The notes: generated by a model from the letters alone, not told the origin. A stretch of 14,332 nt of DNA from Entophlyctis helioformis (GCA_025526915.1 JAHLKH010000405.1:1-14332); one strand, 5' to 3'. Shown: positions 1-9,507, counted from the stretch's first letter. Made by a program: numbers and translations.

Positions 1-1
1 C

Positions 2-2023
2 TACATCCCGCACCCATACCCGTCGCCGCCAGTCCCCATGAACAGGATCCAGGCCTCGCCGCCGATCGTTCGGTCAACGCGACAGTTCAACAAGTACACA
101 CACATCTACGAACCGTGCCCGGTCAGCCTGCCCAAGCCGCGTCGTACGCATAACGTCGTCCATGTGTCGCGTCCCGTGCCACCACCGTCTCCTCCTTCGC
201 CGCAGTATTCGGTCGCAAGCCGCCCGTTGCTACCACCTCCTTCATACAAGCCTCAGCCGGAGTCGCCACCGGAGCAGTACGCACAGAACAACTCGATCTC
301 AACCGACAACAACCCACCGTGCCTGGCCGGAGCCAAAGTCGATGGAGCCAACACCACCCTTCTGACGTTTATGTTTTTCGCAACCGTGCGCGAGCTCAAG
401 GCTCATTACCTCTACCCAGATCGATCCGCAGCGCCAAGCGGTGCTTGAGGAATGGCTTTCCAGCCACTACCGTTTCCAGCTTGCGACAATCACGGAGACG
501 ATCAAGAACGAGATTCTCCAGAGGGGAAACGCGGTTCTGCACGAGGTCAATCAATTACGCCTGCAGGTTGTCGACCCGGCTCACATCGAATCTCTGAACA
601 CCTACTGGACGCAACAGCAGGAGCAGCTGTCGGCCGAATATGAACAGCAAGTCGCCAATCTCCCGGCGTTTTTGAATGGCCAGTTCCAGCAGGCATTCTC
701 AGAGCCGTTGACCGCCGAGTACTTGATCTCGTTCAAGGCGAGCAGCTGGGAGCTGATTTGCCAGCAGCAACAACGGCTGTTTGATGAACGCAAGCAGGAT
801 ATATTTCGGCGATTCGAGCAGCGTTTCGCGGAGCTAAAGGAGCAAGCCGACAAGTACGTTATCGAGAAGCAGCACGAGATCGAGTCCGACTACCAGCAAC
901 AACGCCAGCTGTTCACCAGGCCCGATGCACTGCCTTCTATTGAAGCACACAAGCAGAAGCAGCTTGCGGACTTGCATTATGAATACGAACAGTACGGCAC
1001 CAAAGTCAGGAACGACTTGAACATCGAGTGCGAACAAGCCGTGGAGATGCTTCGACAGCAGGTCTTTGAAGGCCAGGCGACAATGCAACCGCAGGTGAAC
1101 TGGCAGTCGCCACAGATCGCGACACTCGAGCAGCAACAGCAGCGGCTGCCTGTTGCGCTGCCAGTTCTTCAGCAGCAGTTCCAGCAACGCGATCCTCCAC
1201 TGCCCGCGCCATCTGAGACGTCATCGATTCTCGATCGCCTTGGACCCGCGCCGGCTCTTCCATCGCCTGCCAAGCCACAGCAACTGTTCCAAACACTCGA
1301 GCAGCCGCAGCAGCCTGTCGCGCTGCCAGTGCCGCAGCAGCCACTGTTCCAGAATCTCGATCAACCCGCACCATCTAGCTCGTCGACGATTCTCAACCGT
1401 CTCGGACGTGCACCCGCTCTTTCACCACGTACTCCGCCACCACGATTCCAGCCACAGCTCTTGTTCCAGGCATTCGAGGAGCCGCAGCAGCACCAACAGC
1501 AACAGCAGCAGCAGTTCCAGCAACGCGATCTGTCTGCGCCTTCTGGGTCATCTTTGATTCTCGACCGTCTTGGACGTGCGTGCACTCCACCACCACGATT
1601 TGAGCCGCAATTGCTGTTCCAGACATTCGAGGAGCCGCAGCAGCAGCAACAGCAACAGCAACAGCCGCTCTTCCAGAACCTGGATCAGCCTGTGCCCTCT
1701 GGATCGTCGATTGTCAATCGTCTCGGACCTGTATCTTTCGCGCCACCAGCCTCGACATCTACCATTGCTCCTGCTTTCAGCGTTGCGGATCTTCCTCCCT
1801 TTGATATCAAGCTTGCGGCTTCTGGTTCCAAACGTCGCAGGGTGAATCGTCCCCACATGAACAGCAGGTGCAACTCTCCAAGCGGCAGCCGTGGCAAGAG
1901 CAAGGACGGCCGCCGACCACGCGCGAACTGTCCCTCCTCAAGAAGGCTGAAGAACACGCGCGAAGTGTAGCTCTGGCCGCGGAGCAGGAGAAGAAGAACC
2001 CACATGGAATTCCTCGGGATTGA
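2..2023 (+). CDS. Coiled-coil, Gln-rich repeat protein, 5' end outside window
   Basis: I do not recognise this protein. The frame is open from base 2, so the gene begins upstream. A Pro-rich disordered segment (2-330) leads into a charged helical, probably coiled-coil block (about 420-1130; many Q, E, R, L) and then a Gln/Pro-rich region (1131-1730) of degenerate repeats. Each repeat carries an [IL]xxRLG motif, and LFQ-x-[FL]-[ED]-[EQ]-P motifs recur between them. The main frame runs 366-1970, but the most protein-like ends lie in another frame. The N-terminal frame meets it near 416-419 (a 3' splice site ending at 419, or one extra base). The tail (SLLKKAEEHARSVALAAEQ, stop 2021-2023) joins after an intron ending at 1840; donors at 1782 (59 bases) and 1731 (110 bases) both keep frame. 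The local KRRR at about 1830 would then be intronic. No zinc knuckle, protease or other catalytic motif was seen. Confidence 0.6.
1131..1730 (+). repeat. Degenerate protein-coding repeat of about 50-56 codons (RLG / LFQ motifs)
   Basis: Four RLG motifs (SILDRLG, TILNRLG, LILDRLG, SIVNRLG) are spaced 54, 56 and 51 codons apart. Between them, LFQTLEQPQ, LFQNLDQP, LFQAFEEPQ, LFQTFEEPQ and LFQNLDQP recur next to glutamine runs. CAG/CAA tracts at about 1491-1520 and 1637-1663 encode the longest Q runs. The order and spacing suggest duplication of one module inside the gene. The motifs have diverged in third positions as well as in residues, so this is an old protein repeat and not a recent minisatellite. 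Confidence 0.75.
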
Positions 2024-2273
2024 TTAGTTGGAGCTGTTACATGCAAGTCGCGTGGCCCTTTTGGTTGGTTGTTTGTTTCTGCTTTATGCTTGGAGTGCAC
2101 TTTTCGATTGAACGACTCTCTACGTTCAGTTGCGTTTGCGGAAACGACTTGGAAGAGACCCGCCTGGCTGGCTGGCAACTGCTCGGCGAGTGCCGTGCCG
2201 AGCGTGCATCTCGCGAGGAGGCAATTTTTCCAACGTCGCCCAAACGTCGCTTTCCGCCAAAACATCGGCAGCG

Positions 2274-4296
2274 ATGGCGCACTCGCTGATGTCGACAATC
2301 CAGCTGCCCTCTGGGAATGTCATGTACAAGGGCATGCTCACGCAGCGCAAGCTCGCAGCCAAGTCCCGCCGCCAGGTCGTGCTCTGCCAGCCGTCAACGC
2401 CAGCAGACATTGCTGTGATTCACGACGAGCTAGCGCTGATTTCGGCGCTCAAAGCGCCGGCGGGGTTGACGGCGGACGAGACTGCCGAGCTGGCTGCCCG
2501 GCAACGCATGGAAGTCTACGGCCACATTGCGCTCTCGGCTGTCTCTGGTGGGTGGTGATTGTCTGCTGCAGGCGTCTGTCGGGTGCTGGTGCTGGTGCTG
2601 GTGCTGGCGAGCGTGTGAGAAGGCGGCGTTGCTTGCCGGCTGGCGGCGTTGCTTGCGACTGCATGTGCACCAGCCAACGCACTCCGAAATCAATCGCTGT
2701 GGGCGGGCTCCTCCTTGCACTGCCGTCCTTGCGATCCCGCCCGCTGCTTCTCCTGCGCATGTGCTGCTCCTGGTATCTGTCCACTCCTCGTCTCTGGCGA
2801 GCGGCTGTTGACCCCTCCATTCTGCCCACCTGTCTGCTGGCCTGGCCCATGTCTCCTCGACTCTTATCGACTCGACTCGGCTCGTCTCCGCTGGCTGTTG
2901 CAAACTTTCGCTTCTGGCTCCGCTCCTGTCTCCGCCCCCCAACGTTAGGCTATCCGCTTCTGATCGTCGGAACGTCCGTTCGGCAGTTCATTCACTTTTC
3001 CCAGATCCAGGCCCTGGCCGACGAGACCGAGCTGCAGTCGCCGTGTGCCTTTTCCGTCATCACAACGTTCAAGGAGTTCAAGTTCAGCGCCGACACGTCC
3101 TATGACTACCAAAAGTATGGCAGCGTCTGCCCTTTCTCGCTCGAAAGCTTGCTGCCGCCACTGACGCCTCTGGCTCGACTACATCACATCTGAACGGCAG
3201 CTGGATCATGGCCCTCAGCCGCGCCATCGAGAACCTCAACGGCAACATCAGAGAGCAATCCTACCGTCCGCTGAGCCCCGAGGGCATGGCGGACACAGGC
3301 ACCCGTGCCGGCATGATGTCGCCAATCCCAAGCGATGCCGATCAGTACGTCGGTGTCAACGGCAGCCCAGCCCAGGATGCCGCGTATCTGCTCCATCAGC
3401 ACCACCAGAATGCCACCATGGCCCGATCCAGCGTCTCTGCGCCAATGTCGCCGCCGTCGTCTGTGCTGCGTGCACCGACCGACATTCCCGAGTCGCAGCT
3501 GGCTGCCGAGCCGATCGCGTGGGACTCGCGTCTCTCACGCAACGTTGAAGTCCTGCTGGCAGACTTTGAAGACGCGGGTCCCGAGACTGGCGTTGCTGGC
3601 CGCCGAAGCACGTCCACCCGCAGCCTCGGCCGGCCCAAACGCACCAGCACGGTCCAGTTTGTCGAGGGCAGCGTCACTTCCAGAAGCGCTGCTGGCCCTG
3701 TGGACGATCCGGCTGCCACGCAGGCTGCCATCGCCGCTGCCAATGCGGCCGCTGCTGCTGCCAAGGAACGTCAGGGCGGCAAGCGACGCGGAATCAAGAG
3801 CTTCTTTGCCAAGGTGCGTGCGTTTTTCGGCAGCGACATGGGCGACGAACAGCAGCAGCAGCAGCAGCAGCATCAGCAGCAGAGTCACTATCCACGCGAT
3901 GCCAACGTGCAGCACGACGGCCAGGACGATGATGAGGATGATGTGCGCTACTCTACTTCCCGAAGCCCCTCTCGTCGCCATTCGCGCAACACGGTGTCGC
4001 TCGGCGCTCGCCGTCGGTTCAGCTTTGTCGACCAAGCACGTCCTGCGTCTGTCGACCTTGCCAACGACGAAGGGTCGACTCTTGGTTTCCGGTCGCGATC
4101 GTCGCTGTCTCGCTCGCGCTCTCGCAGTGGCAAGAACATGGCGGCTCCGTCTCTGCGTATCCGCGAGTCTGGCGGCGCGTTTGCCCGCATGTTCCCTGCC
4201 TCTGCTACTCACTCGCACAGCGATACCACGTCGCCGGGAACCCCCATGCCGCCATCTCCCGCCTTGACGCAGGCGGCTCTGCCAGGCCGTGCTTGA
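2274..4296 (+). CDS. PH-domain protein with long disordered C-terminal tail (3 exons)
   Basis: The proposed exons are 2274-2547, 2949-3114 and 3201-4296, giving 511 residues in one frame. Intron 1 is GTGGGT...GTTAG (401 bases, phase 1) and intron 2 is GTATGG...GGCAG (86 bases, phase 2). The splices join segments that each stop alone, and they yield a PH-like fold: an opening strand YKGMLTQR (about residues 18-25), strands YPLLIVGTSVRQFIHF and FSVITTFKEFKFSAD, and the C-terminal helix WIMALSRAIENL with its hallmark Trp at 148. A helical insertion of about 45 residues follows the first strands. PH domains usually bind phosphoinositides or proteins, but the ligand cannot be read here. After the domain come a disordered region, a basic amphipathic stretch (KRRGIKSFFAKVRAFF, 3781-3828) that could touch membrane, a polyQ/H tract (3849-3888), an acidic DDDEDD patch and Ser/Arg-rich repeats. 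The start ATG has G at -3 and +4. No catalytic domain is visible. Confidence 0.75.
2582..2605 (+). repeat. GGTGCT hexamer repeat inside PH-gene intron 1
   Basis: Four perfect copies of GGTGCT lie within the first intron (2548-2948) of the PH-domain gene. The rest of the intron is C/T-rich towards its 3' end, as expected near an acceptor. No gene or RNA was recognised in it. Confidence 0.85.
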
Positions 4297-4436
4297 GTCG
4301 ATCACTCTTCTTGGGCTTCTATTTTTCTGTCTGGGTTAACTCGATTGTGTTGATTGTTGGACACGCTCTTGCAAACACATCTTGTGCGCGTCGGCCTGCA
4401 TTACCTGTCGTCGCCCTCTTCCTTTCTCCAATCCTA

Positions 4437-5138
4437 ATGAGCTGGTCTCAACATCCATCAATACACATGCCATACTATCTTCTCGGCAACCATGTGCCTT
4501 ACGCACCATCCTCTGACTATGCCTCGCTCGATCGGCTGTCCAAAATGAGCTCGATCGCTTCCATGCAGTCCAACACACACGGAGTCCAGCCGTCGGAAGC
4601 ATCTCGGTCTGCAGCAACACGCGGCACTCCGCCACTCGCCTTGTCGCAGCTCCCCGGTTCCGACACACTCGGCCACCTGATCTCGCCGACATCCACTGAT
4701 GATGCCAGTCAGATGCTGAGATACGAAGCATACGCCAACCAGAACGACGCTCGCAGTCTCGCCGCTCTTGGCTACACCAGCCTGTCGCTCTCGCGCACAA
4801 CCAGCAGCAACAGCAACAGCAACAGTAACAGCAACAGCACAGGCGGCGTGGCACGTCGGCCCATGAGCTACGGCGGGCACCAGCCATCCATGTCCATGGC
4901 GCGATCGTCGCGCATGAGCGTCATGAGCAGCGGCAGCACGGGGAGTCGACGCAGCAGCAGCGGCCCCATCTCGTCGGCACTGGCGATCCTGGATGCTCTG
5001 GAGACCAAGTCGCGGCTCCGTGGATCGCGGCTGTCCATGTCGAGTTCCGTGACATCGTCCAATGCAAGGATGTCGCGGCTGCCGTCTCGCTCGACGTCGC
5101 TGGCGCCGTCTGCTGCCTCTGCCTCTCCGTCGCCTTGA
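4437..5138 (+). CDS. Ser-rich low-complexity protein, hypothetical
   Basis: An open frame of 233 codons starts at the ATG at 4437; in-frame ATGs at 4467 and 4545 are alternatives. The product is Ser-rich and probably disordered, with an (SN)n run (about 4802-4837, from AGCAAC repeats) and clusters of short Ser/Arg/Met motifs such as RRSSSG that could be phosphorylated by basophilic kinases (inference from composition only). No fold, signal peptide or membrane segment is visible. It begins 140 bases after the PH-domain stop on the same strand and has the same compositional style. It could therefore be a separate small gene or an alternative 3' part of the PH gene; CCTAATG at 4434 resembles a branch point but lacks a clear acceptor after it. 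A longer antisense open frame covers it and is probably a shadow. Confidence 0.5.
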   Translation: MSWSQHPSIHMPYYLLGNHVPYAPSSDYASLDRLSKMSSIASMQSNTHGVQPSEASRSAATRGTPPLALSQLPGSDTLGHLISPTSTDDASQMLRYEAYANQNDARSLAALGYTSLSLSRTTSSNSNSNSNSNSTGGVARRPMSYGGHQPSMSMARSSRMSVMSSGSTGSRRSSSGPISSALAILDALETKSRLRGSRLSMSSSVTSSNARMSRLPSRSTSLAPSAASASPSP

Positions 5139-5244
5139 CGCTTGCGCAGTCTGCTTCTTTTCTGCTTCCTTTCTGCTTCCTGTCGCTGATCCCCCGTTTC
5201 CCTTTCCTGCCAATACATGCATATTACAGCCAGCAGTCTCGTAG

Positions 5245-5268
5245 TCTTGCAGTCTTGCAGTCTTGCAG
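5245..5268 (+). repeat. TCTTGCAG octamer, three tandem copies
   Basis: Three exact copies of TCTTGCAG lie in the 224-base gap between the Ser-rich frame and the BCL7-like gene. Each copy ends in a pyrimidine-CAG that resembles a 3' splice site, so it could belong to a 5' UTR intron. This is inference only. Confidence 0.85.
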
Positions 5269-5313
5269 TTTCTGGTCCGACGGTTTCCTTGCAACTCGCC
5301 GCGCGACTGACTG

Positions 5314-5361
5314 ACAGCCGAACAGACAGCCGAACGGACAGTCCAAAGGACAGCCAGACAG
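5314..5361 (+). repeat. Imperfect ACAGCCGAAC-type repeat in BCL7-like 5' leader
   Basis: Imperfect tandem copies built on GACAGCC / GAACGGACAG / AAGGACAGCC run up to the start codon at 5363. The tract is purine-rich and is probably transcribed as 5' UTR. No function can be assigned. Confidence 0.6.
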
Positions 5362-5362
5362 G

Positions 5363-5988
5363 ATGGACGACTCGGACACAGTGCAGCCGTACTGGGCACC
5401 GGTGGCTGGATGGGAGAAGCGCTGGGTGCTTCCCCGGCCGTCGCCGCAGAACAGCATCGTCGCCACACTCGGTGCGCGGCCCAGCAACACATCCAAGCCG
5501 CCGCCCAACCACTACCGAGTGTGCAAGTGGGTGCGAGGTGTGTCTGTGCGGTTGTGGCTGGCTGCTTGTGGGTGGTCGGTGTATGTGCTGACTGTGCGGA
5601 TGCGTGTGCAGTGCCGGGCAAGGCGATGCCGAGCCTCAAGGACGAGGGAGCGACGCCTGTGCCTGAGGAGGCTGCTGCTGCTGTCGATGCCGATGTCGCC
5701 ATGTCCGTTGAGCCAGCGACAGCAGATGCAGCAGATGCAGCAGACGAGGCTGGATCTGCATCCGTCCAAGCGACTCTTGAGCCACAGGCACAGCCACAAG
5801 AAGCACAGGAAGCACAAGAAGCACAACCAGATGTGGTATGTGTGTCTGCTTGTGTCGCATGCGCTGCACTGAGCTGATCTGGCATGGCATGGCGGCATGG
5901 ACAGGCAATGCAAGACTCGCCACAGGTCCAGCAACAGCACCAACAACAGCAACAAGAACAGCCAGGGCCGGTTGATCCCATCCAATGA
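5363..5988 (+). CDS. BCL7-like chromatin-remodelling subunit (3 exons)
   Basis: Exons 5363-5537, 5612-5835 and 5905-5988 give 160 residues. Intron 1 is GTGTGT...TGCAG (74 bases, phase 1); intron 2 is GTATGT...GACAG (69 bases, phase 0). The N-terminus has GWEKRWVLP (residues 16-24) and, across the first splice, YRVCKWVRVP (51-60). These correspond to the WEKKWV...RIYKWVPV signature of the BCL7 N-terminal domain (known family: small accessory subunits of SWI/SNF-type remodellers in the nucleus). About 28 residues separate the two halves here, against about 8 in animal BCL7, so there is an insertion with NSIVATLGARPSN. The rest is acidic Ala/Glu/Gln-rich (EAQEAQEAQ) and ends in a polyQ stretch before PGPVDPIQ and the stop. 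The splice that rebuilds KWVRVP is good evidence for the model. Membership is inferred from short motifs. Confidence 0.75.
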
Positions 5989-6040
5989 ACGACTCTTTAT
6001 ACCATCAACACAACACACACGGGCAGCCAGACGATCGCAC

Positions 6041-9000
6041 TCAGGCATAGTGCTTGTTCTTGCCAACGAGTCCTCGCGCCACGGGAATGGCCGATGCGGC
6101 AGACGAGCCGCTGCTGTCCAGATTGCCTTGGCTGCTGCCCACGTTGCCGGCCACGCTGCCGCCACTCGCCCCACCGCCACTGCTGCGATCCATGCCCTTT
6201 GTCGGCGACGATCGACTGCTGGGCTGGCTGCCTGGCCCTCCAGACATGCCACCACCGCCACCGCTGTTGCTGCCAGATCGATCGCCGCCGCTCATCGACA
6301 TGCCGCCCGAGCTGCTGTTGAGTCCCATGTTGACGCTGCTGCTGCTGCCGCCATTGCCAACACCCCCGGCACCAGCCATGCCACTGCCGCCCGCACCTGT
6401 GCTGCTGCCGCCCTTCTTCATCTTGACCTGCCCGCTCGACTTTGCCTTGAGATTGCTGCCTGTTCCCGACCGCTTGCCGTCCTTCTTCTTGAGCCCAGGC
6501 ACGTCGTACGTCAGAAACAGGTCCGGAAACACGCACATGGGATCCCACACGGGATCGTCGCCCTGCGCGCCGGCACTGCCACCCGCGCCGACCATGTGAT
6601 TCCGATGCAAGTGCGACACCTCTTTCTTGCCGCGGTCCTTGCCGCCCAGCCCCTTGACGCCGGCCGGGTTCTGGATCTCGCCGCTCACCAGCGACCGTTT
6701 CCCGCGGATGTTGTTGCCCGCATGCGCAATGTGTGCCACGCGCCACTTTTCCGCCGCCTCGTCGTACTCGGCCGAATCCTCGATGATGTGCTGCTCTTCA
6801 ACCGGTATGAAGCCGTTCATGACCAGCGTGCGCAGCTTGAGCTCGCGCGTGAGCTCGCGGATCGTCTCGAGCAGATCCTCGCGTTCGCGCTGGAGCTCGC
6901 CCTGCACGTCCTTGAGCTCAGACTTTTGCTCCTGCACCATCGACCACAGGCGTTTGAGCTTCCGCGTTTTGGCGGCGGCCTCTTCCTGCAGGTTGGTAAA
7001 CTCCTCCTCGATCTGGAGATTGGCCTCGTCGTGCACCTCGAGCTCGCGTTGGAGCTCGCGGTGCTTGCGTGCGCGCTCTTCAAGCTCCTGTGCGCGTTTG
7101 GCGAGCATCATTTTCTGTGACTCGTGTTGGTCAATGATGTTGACACCACCGACGAGCAGCTTCTGCTCGAGCTGCGCGAGCTTGGCGGCGATCTCGTCGC
7201 GCGCCGCCCGCTCGTTGGTGAGGTCCTGCAGGCGGGCTTCGGCCTCTGCAAGCAGCCGGTTTCGCTCCGACTCTTCCATGTCCTTTGAGGCGAGGATCGC
7301 GGCTTTCTCCTGCTCGACCTGGTCCTTCATGGCTTGAAGCTCGGCCTCAGAGACGCCTGCGCGAGATCGTCGGCCAGTTGCGTTGAGTGCTGCGTCGCTG
7401 CCTTGGGCACCGGTGGCTGCAAGTGATGCTGTTTTGGCATCTGGCGATCCAGCTGCCGTGCCTGCTCCTGCTGCTGCTACTGGAGCAGCTGCTCCATCGG
7501 CGGCGCGCTTTGGTTTCTTGACCTTGACCGCCTTGGCCGCCTTGTCAGTCGCGGTCTTGGAAGCCGCCTGTCCATCTGCGCCACCTTCGGCAGACGCAGC
7601 CGTTGCAGATGCAGTCTTTTCTTTGCGTGGCGTCTTGGCCTTGGTCGGTGCAGCTGGAGCGCCGCTCTTTGCAACTGCGGGCGGCTGGGCCTGAGCGACT
7701 TTCTTGGCAGCAGGCGTTGCGGCAGACGCTGCTGCCTGCTTTGCCGTGGCAGCCGCAGCGGCCGATGAGCCTGGATCGACAACCTCTGCATCGTCATCGT
7801 CCTCTTCAGCATCGACCTCAATCTCCTCAACTTCCTCAATCTCCTCGATTTCTTCGACCTCCTGCACAATCTCGCCTGCATCGCCGCCCTCGCTCTCCAG
7901 CAACTTCTTGAGACGCTTGATCTCTTCTTGGAACTCGCGTAGCATGGCGTCCTGTTTGGCATCGCATCGCCGTCAGCACACGCGGATGGCCACTTGTCAC
8001 AATGAAAGGCATGCAGCAGGCGTACCTTTGGATCTTCGTTGACCTTGGGCTTGTTCTGATGCTCTTGGCGCGATTGGCGTACCGCAGCGTGGACAGCGTC
8101 TCGTCGTAGTTGTAGCTCGCAGGGCTCATTGTTGCAACCATGAGTGTCTTGGCGTTGCCGCCGAGGGAGTCTTGCAGCAGCCGCGTCAGCTTGGAGTCAC
8201 GATACGGGATATGCGAGCTCTTGCCATCGACCAGCGCGGATATGACGTTGCCAAGAGCCGACCAGCGACAAGTTGATTTTGGTGGCTTCCTTGAGTCTGT
8301 CGCCTGTTGCACCCGTCTTGGACTGCCGCTCGGAGCCGGCCAGATCGACGAGATGCAGCTTGCCCGCACGCAGCTTCTCTTCGCCGTTTTCCGTCTCGGA
8401 CGCCTCGACCGTGATGGTGAAGATGGAATGCGATCGACTGGACGTGGCGTTCATGTCCGTGTATCCGACCGAGCGGTTCTTGTTTCCAACGGACATGAGC
8501 CGGTCCATCTCTTCAATGTCTTTGATGACAAACGTTGACAGGTCCTTGACATACACGCCTGTGTCGGGCCGCTCTTTGATATCGAGTTTCTTGGACTTTG
8601 GGTTGAGGAGGTCGCGGATCTCTTCGTTGTAGATTTCAAGGTACGATGCGCGCACAAGGAACTGAGTGGTCGACCCTGCCATCTTGATGTACGAGAATAT
8701 CTGCTCGAATGCGTTGGGGATGATGCCACGTAGCTCTGGGACGTCCCGAATGCCCTCCATTGAAAACGTCTGTTGCATTGTGCTTGGTCAATGCCCACAT
8801 GTCCACTCTCATGCCGATGCCGATATCCATCTCATCGTGCATCCTCCACGTCATAGACAAGTCGGCAGATACGCAACACACCTTGCCTGTGCCCGTCTGG
8901 CCATACGCAAACACAGTGCCGTTGTATCCCTGCAGCACGCAGTCGACAATCTGCCTGGCCGTCTTGTCGTACACCTCCATCTGCCGCGACGTGATATCAA

Positions 9001-9280
9001 ACACCGAGTCGAACGTGAATGTCTTTGGCGGGTCGCCACCCGACTCGCGCTGGGCTCGCGGGTCGATAATGGTCACCGATGCTGCATCCTTGTCGATTTG
9101 GATGATGTTGGTGTGGCCGGCCGCCGACTCCTTTTCACTGAAGGGCCGACACCGCACTATGACCTTGATGGCTTCTCTGTCTCCCTATGTGCCGGCAGTC
9201 TGCAGGTGTCAGCGTGTCTTCTGCCGTTTGCCGACTGTTTGCCGACTGCAAGAAACGCGCTTTGAACGCGACCTCACCAT
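6041..9280 (-). CDS. Kinesin-2 motor subunit, KIF3A type (4 exons, two frame breaks)
   Basis: The model reads 9280-9278 (ATG), 9184-8882, 8769-8026 and 7951-6041, for about 986 residues. The motor carries VIVRCRPF, P-loop GQTGTGKT (96-103, split by an intron after K), switch [12 protein letters not shown] and switch II DLAGSE. The neck, KIF3-type stalk ([11 protein letters not shown]) and [18 protein letters not shown] / [10 protein letters not shown] match KIF3A-class subunits. Kinesin-2 is the anterograde motor of intraflagellar transport, working as a heterodimer with KAP. Two single-base breaks interrupt exon 3: one extra base at 8262-8263 (after NLSL) and one missing near 8056-8057 (before [10 protein letters not shown]). 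Conserved motor sequence continues in the new frame between them. An Ala/Lys-rich insert (about 7360-7765) and a Gly/Ser-rich tail make it longer than the usual ~700 residues. Exon 1 is uncertain: ATGGCAAG|GTGAAC further upstream, spliced to the acceptor ending at 9179, would also fit. Confidence 0.85.
7360..7765 (-). other. Ala/Lys-rich low-complexity insert in kinesin-2 between neck and stalk
   Basis: About 135 codons of Ala, Lys, Pro, Gly and Thr separate the acidic neck region ([20 protein letters not shown], just upstream) from the coiled-coil stalk. KIF3 subunits are known to have a charged neck/hinge here, but a basic Ala-rich spacer of this size is longer than I would expect. The frame is uninterrupted and the flanking coils are in phase, so it is real coding sequence and not an unspliced intron. 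It probably acts as a flexible hinge (inference). Confidence 0.7.
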
Positions 9281-9507
9281 GTTTGCAGTTGGGTCAAGTC
9301 GCGGCAATCCGGATGCCGTTCATCTGAAGGGGTCTGTTTCCCGTGCATTCGGGCAGTTCACCTTGCCATATGGATTGCTGGCATCAGCATAGCCGGTCGA
9401 CGTTGCGAGGTCTGTCGCTCGGCCATCAAGTACACCGCCACGAAGCAGATACCCGGCTGGCATTCTCACATGCTTCTGGCAAGCCAAACACATCAGACAG
9501 AGCCAGT

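Noticed and set aside
386..419. A 34-base intron (GTGCGC...CCCAG) joining the N-terminal frame of the first gene
   Set aside because: It keeps the frame but is shorter than the other introns in the window (59 bases or more). An extra base or an upstream donor such as 338 is as likely.
1..2023. Retrotransposon gag gene
   Set aside because: The coiled coil and Gln/Pro-rich style suggested it, but there is no CCHC zinc knuckle, protease, reverse transcriptase or terminal repeat nearby.
1971..2023. Stop at 1968-1970 as the true end of the first gene
   Set aside because: The other frame continues with a well-formed helical charged tail to 2023, and in-phase donor/acceptor pairs exist to reach it, so the earlier stop is probably not used.
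3535..4305. Minus-strand open frame of 256 codons
   Set aside because: It lies antisense to the PH-protein tail and has Arg/Ala/Ser-rich low-complexity composition with no motif.
4458..5981. Long minus-strand open frame of 507 codons opposite the Ser-rich and BCL7-like genes
   Set aside because: Its Cys/Ala/Ser-rich composition is what the antisense of CAG/AGC-rich coding sequence produces. It overlaps well-supported BCL7-like exons and has no domain.
5897..7120. Plus-strand open frame of 407 codons opposite the kinesin-2 stalk
   Set aside because: It is antisense to an exon whose conserved KIF3 motifs are unmistakable; its His/Ala/Leu-rich composition is a shadow of the coiled coil.
9281..9507. 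RFX X-box in the kinesin-2 promoter
   Set aside because: I looked for the GTNRCC-N-RGYAAC style palindrome expected for ciliary genes and saw no convincing match.
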